A stretch of DNA of 21,029 nucleotides from assembly GCA_023254445.1 (NCBI GenBank), contig JALRLN010000011.1, positions 1-21,029 on the forward strand. Direction: 5' to 3'. The stretch comes from Candidatus Poseidoniaceae archaeon. Lineage in GTDB: Archaea > Thermoplasmatota > Poseidoniia > Poseidoniales > Poseidoniaceae. The translations under genes and the position numbers were made by a program. Numbering within the stretch: position 1 is the first letter of the stretch; each line of letters begins with the position of its first letter. The notes beneath the pieces were generated by a model, which searched no databases, was not told the origin of the DNA, and was given only the letters and a program-made list of their open reading frames with translations. Below are positions 1 through 8,416 of the stretch, piece after piece.

Positions 1-1
1 C

Positions 2-3000
2 CTCTTCACCGTGCACGACGCCAACCGGCAAGCATCGGACCTGATCAAGGCAGAGCAAGGCTTGATTGATTTTGAGGACGTTCAGCGCATGGCGTCCGAT
101 CTGTTGCTCGCACACTGCCCTGAGTCGGTTCGTGCAGATTGGTCCGTACGCGCTCCTCAGGTTGTGGCAGCCCTGGACGCCTTGCCCTCGGAGCAGGACG
201 ACGATGGGTCAGGCCCGTGGAGCGACGAACACATCGAACGTGCGTTGGGCCTTGCCGTGGATCACGACGACATCGCCCGCGACCTCCAGATGCGTTGGGA
301 CAGGCTTCGACGGCTTCGACGTGAATTCCGGGCCTTCATCATCGATGAATTCCAAGACACCAACCCGGCGCATTTCCGGCTCTTGGCTCGGTTGTGGGGG
401 CCGCGAGAGCGACGCCATGGTGAGCCGGGGCCAACGAACGGCGCGTGGGAGCCAACGGTCTGCGTGGTTGGGGACATGAAGCAATCCATCTACAGGTTCC
501 GCCAAGCCGACGTTCGCGTGATGCGGCGCGCCACGGCCGCCATTCGATGCATGAACGCGCTTGAAGCGGACGAGCCGCGGTTGCTGCCGTTCCGAGCGAC
601 CAACGCAGGTCGCGACCCTCGCCCTGTCGGGGACGGTGGAACGGCGGGAGGGGTGCATTCAGCCCTTGAGCACGTCACCGGCCAAGCGGGTGCGCCGTGG
701 TCGCACGTCGACTACGGTACGGACGAGCGAACCGTGACCATGCGCCGGCTCGGGCACATTGAACTCGACGAAAACTGGCGCACGTCAGCACCGTTGATGC
801 ACACGATGAACGGGTTGTTCGACACGATCCTCGGCGAGGGTTCACGCACGATGGACGGGGACTGGTATGCGGACCCACAGCGGCTGCAACCCATGCGCAC
901 GACGGAGGCACCAGCGCGGTTGGAATGGCTCATGCCTGTGCGCACGGAAGAGGCAACGGAGGCCGAGGACCTTCGCGTTCCGCTTGATCCCTTCGAGGAC
1001 CCCCGTTCCACACAGGCCGCGCTGGAAAACGAGTTGATCGCTGCACGGATCGCGTCCCTCGTCCATGGTGCCCCGGTGCAGCTCACCCCCGAACGAACGG
1101 TCGCTGCGGACGCCCCTGTGGCGCCGGGCGACGTGCTCGTCTTGGTCCATTCCAGGGGAAGGGCCGCCGGCCTTGTGGAGCAACTTCGTGACCGCAACAT
1201 CCCCGTGATGGTCGACCGTCAGGGCGACCTGCTGCATCAGCCCGTGGTGCAGCCGCTCCTTGCGGCGTTGAACGCCGTGGCTCATCAGGGCAGCCTTCAC
1301 GCCCTTGCTGTGCTGGGGCGCTCGGCAGCCTTCGCGGTCAGCGATCGGCACCTCGACACCGCGCTCGCAGCCGTCCGGGGCGGAACGCCGATTTGGGACG
1401 CGCTTGCCGGCGTGCTGGATGCACGACGTGCTGGCCTCGCGCAGCGTTGCGCAGCCCTTGCTCGCGATGGAGCGATTCACGCGGTGCTGGATCTGATCCT
1501 CGACGAAAGCGACCTGCTGGTGGCCTGGCCTTCCGACGCCGACCGCCAGCATGCGGAGCGATTTTGCCTGCTTGTGCGGGACCTCGCAGGACGCCAAGGA
1601 GAGGATCCCGTTGTGTTGAGCGAGCACCTCGCCGGCCTCCAGCGCCTTGAGCGCGACGGCCCATCAGCGGTCGTCGAACCCTCGGGAGGGGCCGTCGAGG
1701 TCATGACGATTCACAACGCGAAAGGCCTCGAGCGTGATGTGGTGGTCGTGGCCGGGCTGTTCACGGCAGGAGGCCATGACGCCACGTTCGCCGCTCGTGA
1801 CAACGTCCGCGTCCTTCCCGACCTCGTTGTGGCCCGCACCAAGCCATGGCCAACGGCAGGATTCCCAGAGGACGCGATGTGGCGCATGGCGAAGGCCTTG
1901 GACGACGCCCAAGCGAAGGCAGAGCGGGCACGCCAACTGTACGTCGCGATGACCCGGGTTGGGCGGCAGTTGATCTTGGCCGGCGCCCCCGAAGGGGTCT
2001 CCCTCGATGACGGTGGTCGTCTTCGCATTCCAATCTCGTCGTCGTCGACCATGACCTTCGGCGATCACCTGGTGTCGGCTTTCCCGCGTTTGGCCGACCA
2101 GCATGGCGCTGAGCACCCGTTCGTCGTTGAGGAGGGCGACGGCGATGCCACGTTGGTGCTTGACCCCGACCTGCTGGCGACGAACGCAGGCTTGGGTGAG
2201 GATGCCGTGCCCACCATGCTGCTGCTCCATCACCCGAACCAGGTGCCACGGCACGAGCGAACCACACCGCTGAACCGCCTGGTTCGCCTGACGGAAGCAC
2301 CCGACCGGCTGAGGGGGGCCGAACCAACCCCGACGCAACCGCTCTCCGTGATGCACCGGTTGCGCGTGACCCCGCACGGCCTCGATACCGCGCGTTCGTG
2401 CCGACGCCGTCATTGGCTTGCGTCCGTGCGCGGCTGGGTTCCCGAGGCCTTTGGTGTCCAGGCGCCCGATGAGGACCAGAAACCACGCTCCAGCGAGGAC
2501 GTCACGCCTCCAAATGGACCATGGCCCGCCCCCACCTTGTTTGGGACGATTGTTCACCGCGGCCTCGAGTTGGGATTGGCCAATCCCGCAACGGGGGATC
2601 CTGTGGAGCCTGCGTTACCTTCGTCGTGGACCACCCCCCATGGTTCTCAGTTGCGTTCACCCGAGATGATCGAGCGCGTGATTGCAGAACACGGAGCGAT
2701 GGCCACCCTTTCCGAGGAAGCACGAGAACGTGTGGCTGAGGTGATGGGCATCATCGAGGACGGTCCGCTCGGTCGCCTCGCCGAAGGCCATGCTGTGCAT
2801 GGACGGGTGGTGCAAGGCCTCCGCACAGAACACCCCTTCCTCGTCTCCCTCCCGATGGGTGGTCCGTTGCCACGTACGGTGTGGCGGGACGGCGGGCGGG
2901 TCGAGGTGGCCACCGTTGAGCGTCCTTTGGTCGAGGTGGATGGACGGATCGACCTCGTGCTGGCGGTGGAGGACGACCACCTCGGCCCCTGCCTTCAGGT

Positions 3001-3469
3001 GGTTGACCTGAAAACAAGCGGCTGCATGGGGGACTGGGAATCGCATCCCTTGCGTGCCCCCCGTTCGCCGCTTGATGCCGCTGGTCGGTCGGTTGCGGAG
3101 CGCGAAGAATTGGAACGCTACGCACTGCAGTTGACGTTGTACACCCTTGCGCTCGAAGCACAAGAAGCCGCGAAGCCTGTGGAGCAGCGTCGCACCGTGC
3201 TCCCTCCTGCCTTGCTCGTCGCAGCCAGCGGTCGGCTTGTGGAGATGACCAGGGCTGAATTCGACGCAGCCACGACCGACGCTTCGGACCTGATGCGTTG
3301 GATGGTGCACCTGTCGATTGACCCGGAAGCCCTCGAGGAACCGGAGCGCCTTCCTCCTGACGAGGTGGGCACGTGTGCAGGATGCCCGTACTACCGCGGG
3401 AGGGTTCGGTTGTGCGGTCCAGATGGGGAGCCGCTTGGGTATGGTGTGGGTCAGGCTGAGGGTGCCTGA
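2..3469 (+). CDS. UvrD/AddA-like superfamily 1 helicase fused to PD-(D/E)XK nuclease with Fe-S Cys set (5' partial)
   Basis: The frame is open from base 2, so the GTG at 11 is not the true start and the N-terminus (Walker A, motif I) lies outside the window. Residues are numbered from that GTG. Helicase motifs are clear: Walker B DEFQDT at 112-117, motif III GDMKQSIYRFR at 154-164, motif IV around ENWRTS, motif V TIHNAKGLE near 566, and motif VI YVAMTR at 644-649. The C-terminal third carries a RecB/Cas4-type nuclease: an FGTIVHRGLE helix near 845, VDGRIDLVL near 976 and VVDLKTSG near 998, with a QLTLYTLAL helix following. Cys797 lies before the nuclease and Cys1122, Cys1125 and Cys1135 after it, the arrangement of the iron-sulfur staple known in AddB and Cas4-like nucleases. 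The family resects double-strand breaks for recombination. AddA-type enzymes usually lack the Cys staple, so this may combine both features in one chain. A partner subunit is not visible. It ends inside the 3' end of the convergent methyltransferase gene. Confidence 0.9.
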   Translation, partial: LFTVHDANRQASDLIKAEQGLIDFEDVQRMASDLLLAHCPESVRADWSVRAPQVVAALDALPSEQDDDGSGPWSDEHIERALGLAVDHDDIARDLQMRWDRLRRLRREFRAFIIDEFQDTNPAHFRLLARLWGPRERRHGEPGPTNGAWEPTVCVVGDMKQSIYRFRQADVRVMRRATAAIRCMNALEADEPRLLPFRATNAGRDPRPVGDGGTAGGVHSALEHVTGQAGAPWSHVDYGTDERTVTMRRLGHIELDENWRTSAPLMHTMNGLFDTILGEGSRTMDGDWYADPQRLQPMRTTEAPARLEWLMPVRTEEATEAEDLRVPLDPFEDPRSTQAALENELIAARIASLVHGAPVQLTPERTVAADAPVAPGDVLVLVHSRGRAAGLVEQLRDRNIPVMVDRQGDLLHQPVVQPLLAALNAVAHQGSLHALAVLGRSAAFAVSDRHLDTALAAVRGGTPIWDALAGVLDARRAGLAQRCAALARDGAIHAVLDLILDESDLLVAWPSDADRQHAERFCLLVRDLAGRQGEDPVVLSEHLAGLQRLERDGPSAVVEPSGGAVEVMTIHNAKGLERDVVVVAGLFTAGGHDATFAARDNVRVLPDLVVARTKPWPTAGFPEDAMWRMAKALDDAQAKAERARQLYVAMTRVGRQLILAGAPEGVSLDDGGRLRIPISSSSTMTFGDHLVSAFPRLADQHGAEHPFVVEEGDGDATLVLDPDLLATNAGLGEDAVPTMLLLHHPNQVPRHERTTPLNRLVRLTEAPDRLRGAEPTPTQPLSVMHRLRVTPHGLDTARSCRRRHWLASVRGWVPEAFGVQAPDEDQKPRSSEDVTPPNGPWPAPTLFGTIVHRGLELGLANPATGDPVEPALPSSWTTPHGSQLRSPEMIERVIAEHGAMATLSEEARERVAEVMGIIEDGPLGRLAEGHAVHGRVVQGLRTEHPFLVSLPMGGPLPRTVWRDGGRVEVATVERPLVEVDGRIDLVLAVEDDHLGPCLQVVDLKTSGCMGDWESHPLRAPRSPLDAAGRSVAEREELERYALQLTLYTLALEAQEAAKPVEQRRTVLPPALLVAASGRLVEMTRAEFDAATTDASDLMRWMVHLSIDPEALEEPERLPPDEVGTCAGCPYYRGRVRLCGPDGEPLGYGVGQAEGA

Positions 3470-4068
3470 CCGGCGATCACGAGCGTTCCGGGGTCGCCTG
3501 CGGCCCGCCACGAGGTGATGCCTGAGAAACCGGCCATGGCCCAAGCCTGCAACCATTCTCCCTCGCTCATCGTGGTCATGTGAACCCCCACCTGTTCAGG
3601 CCACGCAAGGCTGGCCTCGTGCTCACGGTAATGATCGATGCCGACGACGGCCCATCCGCCGGGGACCAGCCACGTCGTGCAAAAGTCGCGCAGCATGGCC
3701 GCGGGGTCGTGGAGGTAGTAGAGCACCTCCATCGACATCAGCAGGTCAACCCGTTCGTCAGGGGACCAATCGGGCAGCATCGCGTGGTGGTACCGCCCCT
3801 CGGGGTCGATGGAGCGGGCCTTGTCGATCATTCCCGCGGCTCCGTCCACCCCCTCAGCCACGGTACAGAACGGCATGGACTGCAGCTGACGAACCACCCA
3901 ACCGTTGCCGCATCCCACGTCAACGGCCCGGAAACTTCGCCCGAGTTCAGCGGTTCGCGCCAATCCAAACGCCAGCATTTCCGAGACGGCAGGGGCGTGG
4001 CCCCGTTCCATGCCTTCGTCACGCCCCACACCAGCCCACTCGCTGAACACGTCCGTCGCTTCCCGCAT
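3451..4068 (-). CDS. Class I SAM-dependent methyltransferase
   Basis: This is a 205-residue protein with a Rossmann-type methyltransferase fold. Motif I is AVDVGCGNGW at residues 48-57 (SAM binding), an acidic residue follows at GVDGA near 75, motif IV is DLLMSMEVLYYLHD around 108-121, and a VPGGWAVVG post-motif strand sits at 135-143. The N-terminus has a WAGVGRDEGMERGH signature (residues 11-24) seen in a subgroup of small methyltransferases from archaea, bacteria and plants; the substrate of that subgroup is not clear to me. The ATG at 4068 gives the whole signature. The gene is divergent from the M20 peptidase, with only 25 bases between the two proposed starts, and convergent with the helicase, sharing 19 bases of coding tail. 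Substrate (small molecule, protein or RNA) cannot be told from sequence. Confidence 0.85.
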   Translation of the reverse strand: MREATDVFSEWAGVGRDEGMERGHAPAVSEMLAFGLARTAELGRSFRAVDVGCGNGWVVRQLQSMPFCTVAEGVDGAAGMIDKARSIDPEGRYHHAMLPDWSPDERVDLLMSMEVLYYLHDPAAMLRDFCTTWLVPGGWAVVGIDHYREHEASLAWPEQVGVHMTTMSEGEWLQAWAMAGFSGITSWRAAGDPGTLVIAGQAPSA

Positions 4069-4080
4069 GGTGTCTGGGAC

Positions 4081-4085
4081 GGAGG
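4081..4085 (+). promoter_or_regulatory. Shine-Dalgarno site deciding the M20 peptidase start
   Basis: GGAGG lies 8 bases before the ATG at 4094. The frame is open well upstream (to an ATG at 3905), but that part is antisense to the methyltransferase gene and encodes nothing M20-like. ATGs at 4121 and 4127 are in frame but have no comparable site. Confidence 0.6.
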
Positions 4086-4093
4086 AATGGGCT

Positions 4094-5542
4094 ATGAAGT
4101 GGCGTCAACGTGCTCAACGCATGGTGATGCTTGACGCCGACCGGCTGAGGGAACGGGTGGAAACCACTTGGGAGGGCTCCATCGTCCCTTCCCTCAGTGA
4201 ATACATCCGCATCCCAGCGCTTTCGCCCGCGTTTGATGCCAACTGGGAAGCGAACGGACACATTGAGGCCGCGGTTGAGCACATCGCTGCGTGGTGCCGC
4301 GCTCAGCCAATCGAAGGCTTGACCCTCGAGGTGCACCGCTTGCCGGGGCGAACGCCGTTGATCTTGATGGAGGTTCCCGGTGAGCTTGACGAAGTCGTCC
4401 TGATGTACCAGCACCTCGACAAGCAACCCGAATTCGTGGGGTGGCACGAAGGCCTCGGACCATGGGAACCCGTCCGTCGTGGCGACCGACTGTACGGCCG
4501 TGGGGGTGCGGACGACGGGTACGGTGCGTACGCGAGCCTGACGGCCGTGCGTGCACTGCAGGAGCAAGGCCTGCCGCACGGGCACCTGAAGATCATCGTC
4601 GAAGCGAGCGAGGAATCCGGTTCGCCAGACCTGCCGGCCCACCTTGAAGCGCTGAGCGACCGGATCGGATCGCCCAGCCTGGTGATTTGCCTCGATTCGG
4701 GGGCTGGCGACTACGACCACCTTTGGCTGACCACGTCCCTCCGTGGCGTGATTGTGGGTACCTTAGACGTGCGCGTGACCTCGGCAGGGGTTCATTCCGG
4801 CGATGCCGGAGGCATCATTCCGTCGTCGTTCAGGATTGCACGGCGTCTTCTCGACCGGCTTGAGGACCCCGACACCGGGCGTCTGACGCTTGACCAACTG
4901 CACGTCGACATCCCCACCGTTCGACGGGAGCAGGCCGAGGCTGCCGCTGCGGTGCTCGGCGACAGCGTGTTCACCAAATTCCCCTTCCTTGACGGCGTTC
5001 GCCCCATCACGGAGGACCCCGTCGAGGCCATCCTCGCACGCACATGGCGGCCTTCCCTCGAGGTGACAGGGGCCGACGGCCTCCCGGCCACGAAGGATGC
5101 TGGCAACGTGCTGAGGACATCCACGACGCTTGCCCTGTCCATTCGTGTTCCACCTGGCGTGGACGCATCCGCCGCAGCGGAGGCCGTGGGCGCGCTGTTG
5201 ACCGCTGACCCGCCCCACGGGGCCGAGGTCACGTGGACGGTCAAGCACCCCGCCGACGGCTTTCATGCCCCACCGGTCTCGGCATGGCTTCGAGCAGCCC
5301 TCGACACCGCAAGCCAGCGCCACTTCGGGGCTCCGGTGCAGTTCATGGGTGAGGGAGGAACGATCCCCTTCATGCAGATGCTTCAGGTCGAGTTCCCGGA
5401 GGCTGAATTCATGATCACCGGCGTGCTTGGACCTGAGTCGAACGCCCACGGGCCCAACGAGTTCACCCACATCCCCTGCGCAAAGGGGGTCACCTCCTCC
5501 GTGGCCGAGGTCCTCGCAGCACACGCCGCCCGCCACGGTTGA
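4094..5542 (+). CDS. M20 family metallopeptidase (dipeptidase-like)
   Basis: This 482-residue protein is close to the usual length of the M20 CNDP/carnosinase-type dipeptidases, which are dinuclear zinc (or Mn) enzymes hydrolysing short peptides in the cytoplasm. The metal-site residues can be placed: His107 and Asp109 in YQHLD, bridging Asp140 in GRGGADD, catalytic and ligand Glu173/Glu174 in ASEES, Asp201 in CLDSG, and His452 in SNAHGPNE. The lid/dimerisation domain contains VHSGDAGG near 233-240. No signal peptide is seen. The start at 4094 is chosen for its Shine-Dalgarno site and because the longer frame would overlap the divergent methyltransferase. It opens the rightward gene run and is followed after 67 bases by the coiled-coil gene. 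Substrate preference (dipeptidase versus acylase) is inferred only from overall resemblance. Confidence 0.9.
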   Translation: MKWRQRAQRMVMLDADRLRERVETTWEGSIVPSLSEYIRIPALSPAFDANWEANGHIEAAVEHIAAWCRAQPIEGLTLEVHRLPGRTPLILMEVPGELDEVVLMYQHLDKQPEFVGWHEGLGPWEPVRRGDRLYGRGGADDGYGAYASLTAVRALQEQGLPHGHLKIIVEASEESGSPDLPAHLEALSDRIGSPSLVICLDSGAGDYDHLWLTTSLRGVIVGTLDVRVTSAGVHSGDAGGIIPSSFRIARRLLDRLEDPDTGRLTLDQLHVDIPTVRREQAEAAAAVLGDSVFTKFPFLDGVRPITEDPVEAILARTWRPSLEVTGADGLPATKDAGNVLRTSTTLALSIRVPPGVDASAAAEAVGALLTADPPHGAEVTWTVKHPADGFHAPPVSAWLRAALDTASQRHFGAPVQFMGEGGTIPFMQMLQVEFPEAEFMITGVLGPESNAHGPNEFTHIPCAKGVTSSVAEVLAAHAARHG

Positions 5543-5609
5543 GCGTCAGGCTGGAACGAAGGGACGCACCTGAGGCGTCGTCTTGATAGGGGGGTGGACG
5601 GTCCTCACC

Positions 5610-6515
5610 ATGAGCGTAGCCTCAGGACGGATGGGTATGAGCGACGAGGGCACCGTCACGCCAGAAGTCCGAATCCGAGAACTTGAGGAGGCGCTGGCCA
5701 CCGAGACCGACCGGTTGCAGAAGCTCTACCACGCGTACGAGCAGCAGGAAAAGGAACTCGTGGATGCCAAGGCCGAGATCGAGGTCCTCGAGAAGGAAAT
5801 CGTGGACCGCGAGATCGAGAAGGAAGCCATGGACAACCTCCTGATGGAAAAGGACCTCCGCATTCGGGAAATTGAACTCTCCTCGACGAAAGCGCAGAAG
5901 CGCGTCGAGCACCTTGAGCCAGAACTTGAGAAGATGGAGGAAAAGTACAGCCGTGAGAAGGACAGGCTGGGCAAGGTCTTCGCCATCGCAGAAGAACTCG
6001 ACAACGACGTCAAGTTGGCCGTCTCCGAACTTCAAGCACGTGACGCATGGTACGTGGCGCACATGTCCCTCTTTGAAGACCTGAACAAGGCGATCAAGGA
6101 GCGCTTTGACATGATCGAGCAAGCCGTCGAAACCGAGCGAACGTCCCAATCCCGTTCCGCTGCGTTCGTCGAGCGCATGGACGACCTCGTTGAACAGCGC
6201 GCCGCTGAAATGACGCTCGAGGACGCGAAGGAGAGTTTCGCAGCCGCTGGAGGCGCCAGCGCCACCACCGATGAAATCGTCGTTCCCGTCGGTGTCGTCG
6301 AAGTTGCCGTCTCCCCCGGGGACGATGGCGTGTTCGGCACCGATGACGACGAAGTCGAGATTCGCCCCCGCTCTTCTGATGCTGATGGCGAAGGTTCGGA
6401 CGACGAGGGTTCCTCCACCGACGACGACAGCGAGGCACAGGACGACGCCGAAACGACCGAGGAGCAGGCCCCTGCCACCTGGGACGACGGCGACGACCCG
6501 TGGGACGGTTCGTGA
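5610..6515 (+). CDS. Coiled-coil protein with acidic C-terminal tail
   Basis: I do not recognise a named family. From the ATG at 5610 it is 301 residues. Roughly the first 160 residues are almost pure heptad-type coiled coil, rich in Glu, Lys, Leu and Arg (for example EIEVLEKEIVDREIEKEAMD). A second helical part continues to about residue 205. The rest is low-complexity and strongly acidic (runs of Asp/Glu with Ser), ending in DPWDGS. There is no signal peptide or membrane segment, so it is probably cytoplasmic. In-frame ATGs at 5631 and 5637 are alternative starts; the 5637 version begins MSDEGTVTPEVRIRELEEAL. A G-rich stretch (5589-5597) precedes 5610 at a somewhat long distance. It lies 9 bases before the decarboxylase-like gene, so the two are probably co-transcribed. 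A scaffold or structural role is possible but not shown. Confidence 0.8.
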   Translation: MSVASGRMGMSDEGTVTPEVRIRELEEALATETDRLQKLYHAYEQQEKELVDAKAEIEVLEKEIVDREIEKEAMDNLLMEKDLRIREIELSSTKAQKRVEHLEPELEKMEEKYSREKDRLGKVFAIAEELDNDVKLAVSELQARDAWYVAHMSLFEDLNKAIKERFDMIEQAVETERTSQSRSAAFVERMDDLVEQRAAEMTLEDAKESFAAAGGASATTDEIVVPVGVVEVAVSPGDDGVFGTDDDEVEIRPRSSDADGEGSDDEGSSTDDDSEAQDDAETTEEQAPATWDDGDDPWDGS

Positions 6516-6524
6516 GGCGGCCGC

Positions 6525-7322
6525 ATGGCCGTGCTGGCGAAAGGCAGTGCTCCGTTGGTGGTTCGGCCCTTCCTGCTCGGTTCGGCCGTGATGCTGATTG
6601 CCTCCTTCGTCCACCCTGTGTATGGCCTCGCTCCCTTGCTCGGCACCCTGTTGCTCGGGTGGGGCTCCTACCTCGGGCTCCTCTTTCGGGATGGGCCCCG
6701 TCGCATCGAACAGGAACCACGTTGCTTGGTTTCGCCAACGGACGGGCGCCTCACACTCATCCAGCGCGAGCGCGCCGTGGCCCGGCGTCCGTCGGAATCC
6801 GAAGTGGACCAGGCCGATGCTGACCCAGAGAGCGGCGTCTGGGTTCCGCTGAGCGATGAACCTCCGTCCGTTGAGGATGAATTGCGTTGGGAACCGCATC
6901 CACACGGGGACGTGTGGAGGATGCGCATCGAGGTCGGTCGCATGGACGTGCAGGTGCACCGAAGTCCAGCCGAGGGCATCGTACGCAAGGCCGAACTTCG
7001 CCTGCCAGCAACACCGAGGAGTCAAAGCCATCCGCAACGGCTTCGGTGGGTGCTGCACGTGGACGGCGCATTGGTCGAGGTCACCGCCCATCTTCGGAGG
7101 CCGAGGTTGGCAACCGTTCCGTACGCGTATGAAGGGGCAAACCTTCGACGAGGGCAACGGTTGGCGCTCCATGCCAGTGCGTCTTGGATTGACGTCCGTG
7201 TGCCGGTGAACCGCTGGACCCCAGCAATTGACCTGCTTGAGGCATGGTCGAGCACGAAGCGTGAAGAGGTCGTTGCGGGGCAGTCGATTTTGTTCCAACC
7301 TATGGACGAGGAGGGTGAGTGA
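6525..7322 (+). CDS. Phosphatidylserine/archaetidylserine decarboxylase-like membrane protein, motifs degenerate
   Basis: This 265-residue protein has the short-type decarboxylase layout: two hydrophobic helices (about 11-30 and 34-54), LLFRDGPRR followed by VSPTDG (69-74, matching the SPADG motif with its Asp), then RMDVQVHRSP (139-148), then a C-terminal strand pair GQRLALHASASWIDVRVP (210-227). In active enzymes the second motif is DVHVNR-like and the last contains Gly-Ser, where self-cleavage makes the pyruvoyl cofactor. Here the His position reads Gln143 and the Gly is Ala219 (Ala-Ser220). The Ser that would become pyruvoyl is kept. The family makes phosphatidylethanolamine or archaetidylethanolamine at the membrane. 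This copy may be active through a variant site or may have lost activity. It is 9 bases after the coiled-coil gene and one base before the hydrolase start. Confidence 0.65.
   Translation: MAVLAKGSAPLVVRPFLLGSAVMLIASFVHPVYGLAPLLGTLLLGWGSYLGLLFRDGPRRIEQEPRCLVSPTDGRLTLIQRERAVARRPSESEVDQADADPESGVWVPLSDEPPSVEDELRWEPHPHGDVWRMRIEVGRMDVQVHRSPAEGIVRKAELRLPATPRSQSHPQRLRWVLHVDGALVEVTAHLRRPRLATVPYAYEGANLRRGQRLALHASASWIDVRVPVNRWTPAIDLLEAWSSTKREEVVAGQSILFQPMDEEGE
7308..7314 (+). promoter_or_regulatory. Shine-Dalgarno site for the secreted hydrolase
   Basis: GAGGAGG inside the end of the decarboxylase-like gene lies 9 bases before the GTG at 7324. It touches the in-frame GTG at 7315, so 7324 is preferred. 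It implies translational coupling across the TGA at 7320-7322. Confidence 0.5.
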
Positions 7323-7323
7323 G

Positions 7324-8376
7324 GTGCGTCGAACCCTTCCGGCCTTGGCCATGTTGCTTGTGATGCTCGTGCCCTCGGGGTACTACCAAGCCGGCCTCCT
7401 GGTCTACGCGGGGGCCACTGCAGCGGATCCTGCATGCGGTCACCACGCGCCGTACAACGACCCATCGGGCTTCACGCCTCACCTTTGGGGGACCGACCTG
7501 TTTGAGGCGGACGCGACGAACTTGTCTACTGAGGCGACCCCGGATGGGTTTGACGCCTACGCGATGTCAGCATGGGCCAACGTCAGCATTCCTGTGGCCG
7601 ACGAACCGATCACGCTCGCGGGATGGATGATCGAAGTCGACACCTCCTCGAACGCATCGTGGGTGGTGCTCGTTCACGGCATTCGCTCCTGCAAGGCCAA
7701 CCATGAGGTGTTGCTGCCCGCTGGAATGTTGGTGAACGCAGGCGTTAACGTCCTCCTCATCGACATGCGAGACCACTGGGAGAGCACCCTTGAGGACGGT
7801 CAGGTCTCGGCAGGCCAGAAAGAATGGCGTGACGTCGTAGCCGCCTGGTCATGGTTGCAGGACAACCGTGGGGCGGACCCCCAGCACATCGGTTTGTTTG
7901 GCGCTTCGATGGGGGCCGGAACGGCCGCCATCGCCTTTGCGCAAGAACCCGAGATTCAATCCGTGTTCTTGGACAGCCCCTTCTCCAGCATGGACCAGAT
8001 CATCGAAGAAGAACTCGCCTTCCGAGGGTACCCCGTGTTCCTCAAAGACGCCGCTTTGTTTGCGGGCCGGGTGAAGGGTCAGGACATCGTTGAACACGAA
8101 CCGCTCGCGGCTGCGACGAGCATTGGTGAGCGTCACATGACCGTGGTGCACGGCCTCGACGACCAGCGCATTCGCATTCATCACGGCGAAGCGATGTGCG
8201 ACGAAGCCAAGGCTCATGCAGCCGATCCCTCGCAGGTGACCTGTTGGTTCGCGGCGAGCACCACGACCTTCACGAGCGTGAACGATGGTCAGGTCGACGA
8301 ATCCCACGTGACGCTGATGCTGACGCACACGAGCGAATACGAGGCGACCCTCCTTGCATGGGCCGCTGCCTTGTGA
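7324..8376 (+). CDS. Secreted alpha/beta hydrolase
   Basis: From the GTG at 7324 the protein is 350 residues. It begins with a signal peptide or membrane anchor (VRRTLPALAMLLVMLV and following, to about residue 24), then an extracellular alpha/beta-hydrolase domain. The oxyanion HG is in LVHGIR (117-121), the nucleophile is Ser195 in GASMG, the likely acid is Asp279 or Asp280 in VVHGLDDQ, and the catalytic His is His328 in DESHV. Cysteines (38, 123, 292, 307) could form disulfides in an exported protein. It resembles bacterial and archaeal serine hydrolases of the BAAT/dienelactone or peptidase S9-like type, but the substrate cannot be read from sequence. The frame is open further upstream (to 7228), but that part overlaps the decarboxylase-like gene and carries no signal peptide. 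RaSEA follows after 40 bases. Confidence 0.85.
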   Translation: MRRTLPALAMLLVMLVPSGYYQAGLLVYAGATAADPACGHHAPYNDPSGFTPHLWGTDLFEADATNLSTEATPDGFDAYAMSAWANVSIPVADEPITLAGWMIEVDTSSNASWVVLVHGIRSCKANHEVLLPAGMLVNAGVNVLLIDMRDHWESTLEDGQVSAGQKEWRDVVAAWSWLQDNRGADPQHIGLFGASMGAGTAAIAFAQEPEIQSVFLDSPFSSMDQIIEEELAFRGYPVFLKDAALFAGRVKGQDIVEHEPLAAATSIGERHMTVVHGLDDQRIRIHHGEAMCDEAKAHAADPSQVTCWFAASTTTFTSVNDGQVDESHVTLMLTHTSEYEATLLAWAAAL

Positions 8377-8416
8377 GCCGCGGCAGGTTGAAGCGGACAG
8401 GTTGAGCCCTCACGCC

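Noticed and set aside
2657..3556. Minus-strand open frame of about 300 codons over the nuclease domain.
   Set aside because: The opposite strand encodes clear nuclease motifs and the Cys set; the antisense translation shows no family features.
3905..4093. N-terminal extension of the M20 peptidase to an upstream ATG.
   Set aside because: It is antisense to the methyltransferase N-terminus, looks unlike any M20 protein, and the Shine-Dalgarno site points to 4094.
5622..7352. Long minus-strand open frame (576 codons) opposite the coiled-coil and decarboxylase-like genes.
   Set aside because: It is antisense to two recognisable plus-strand proteins, spans their junction, and its translation has no domain or sensible composition. 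Such frames are common in GC-rich DNA.
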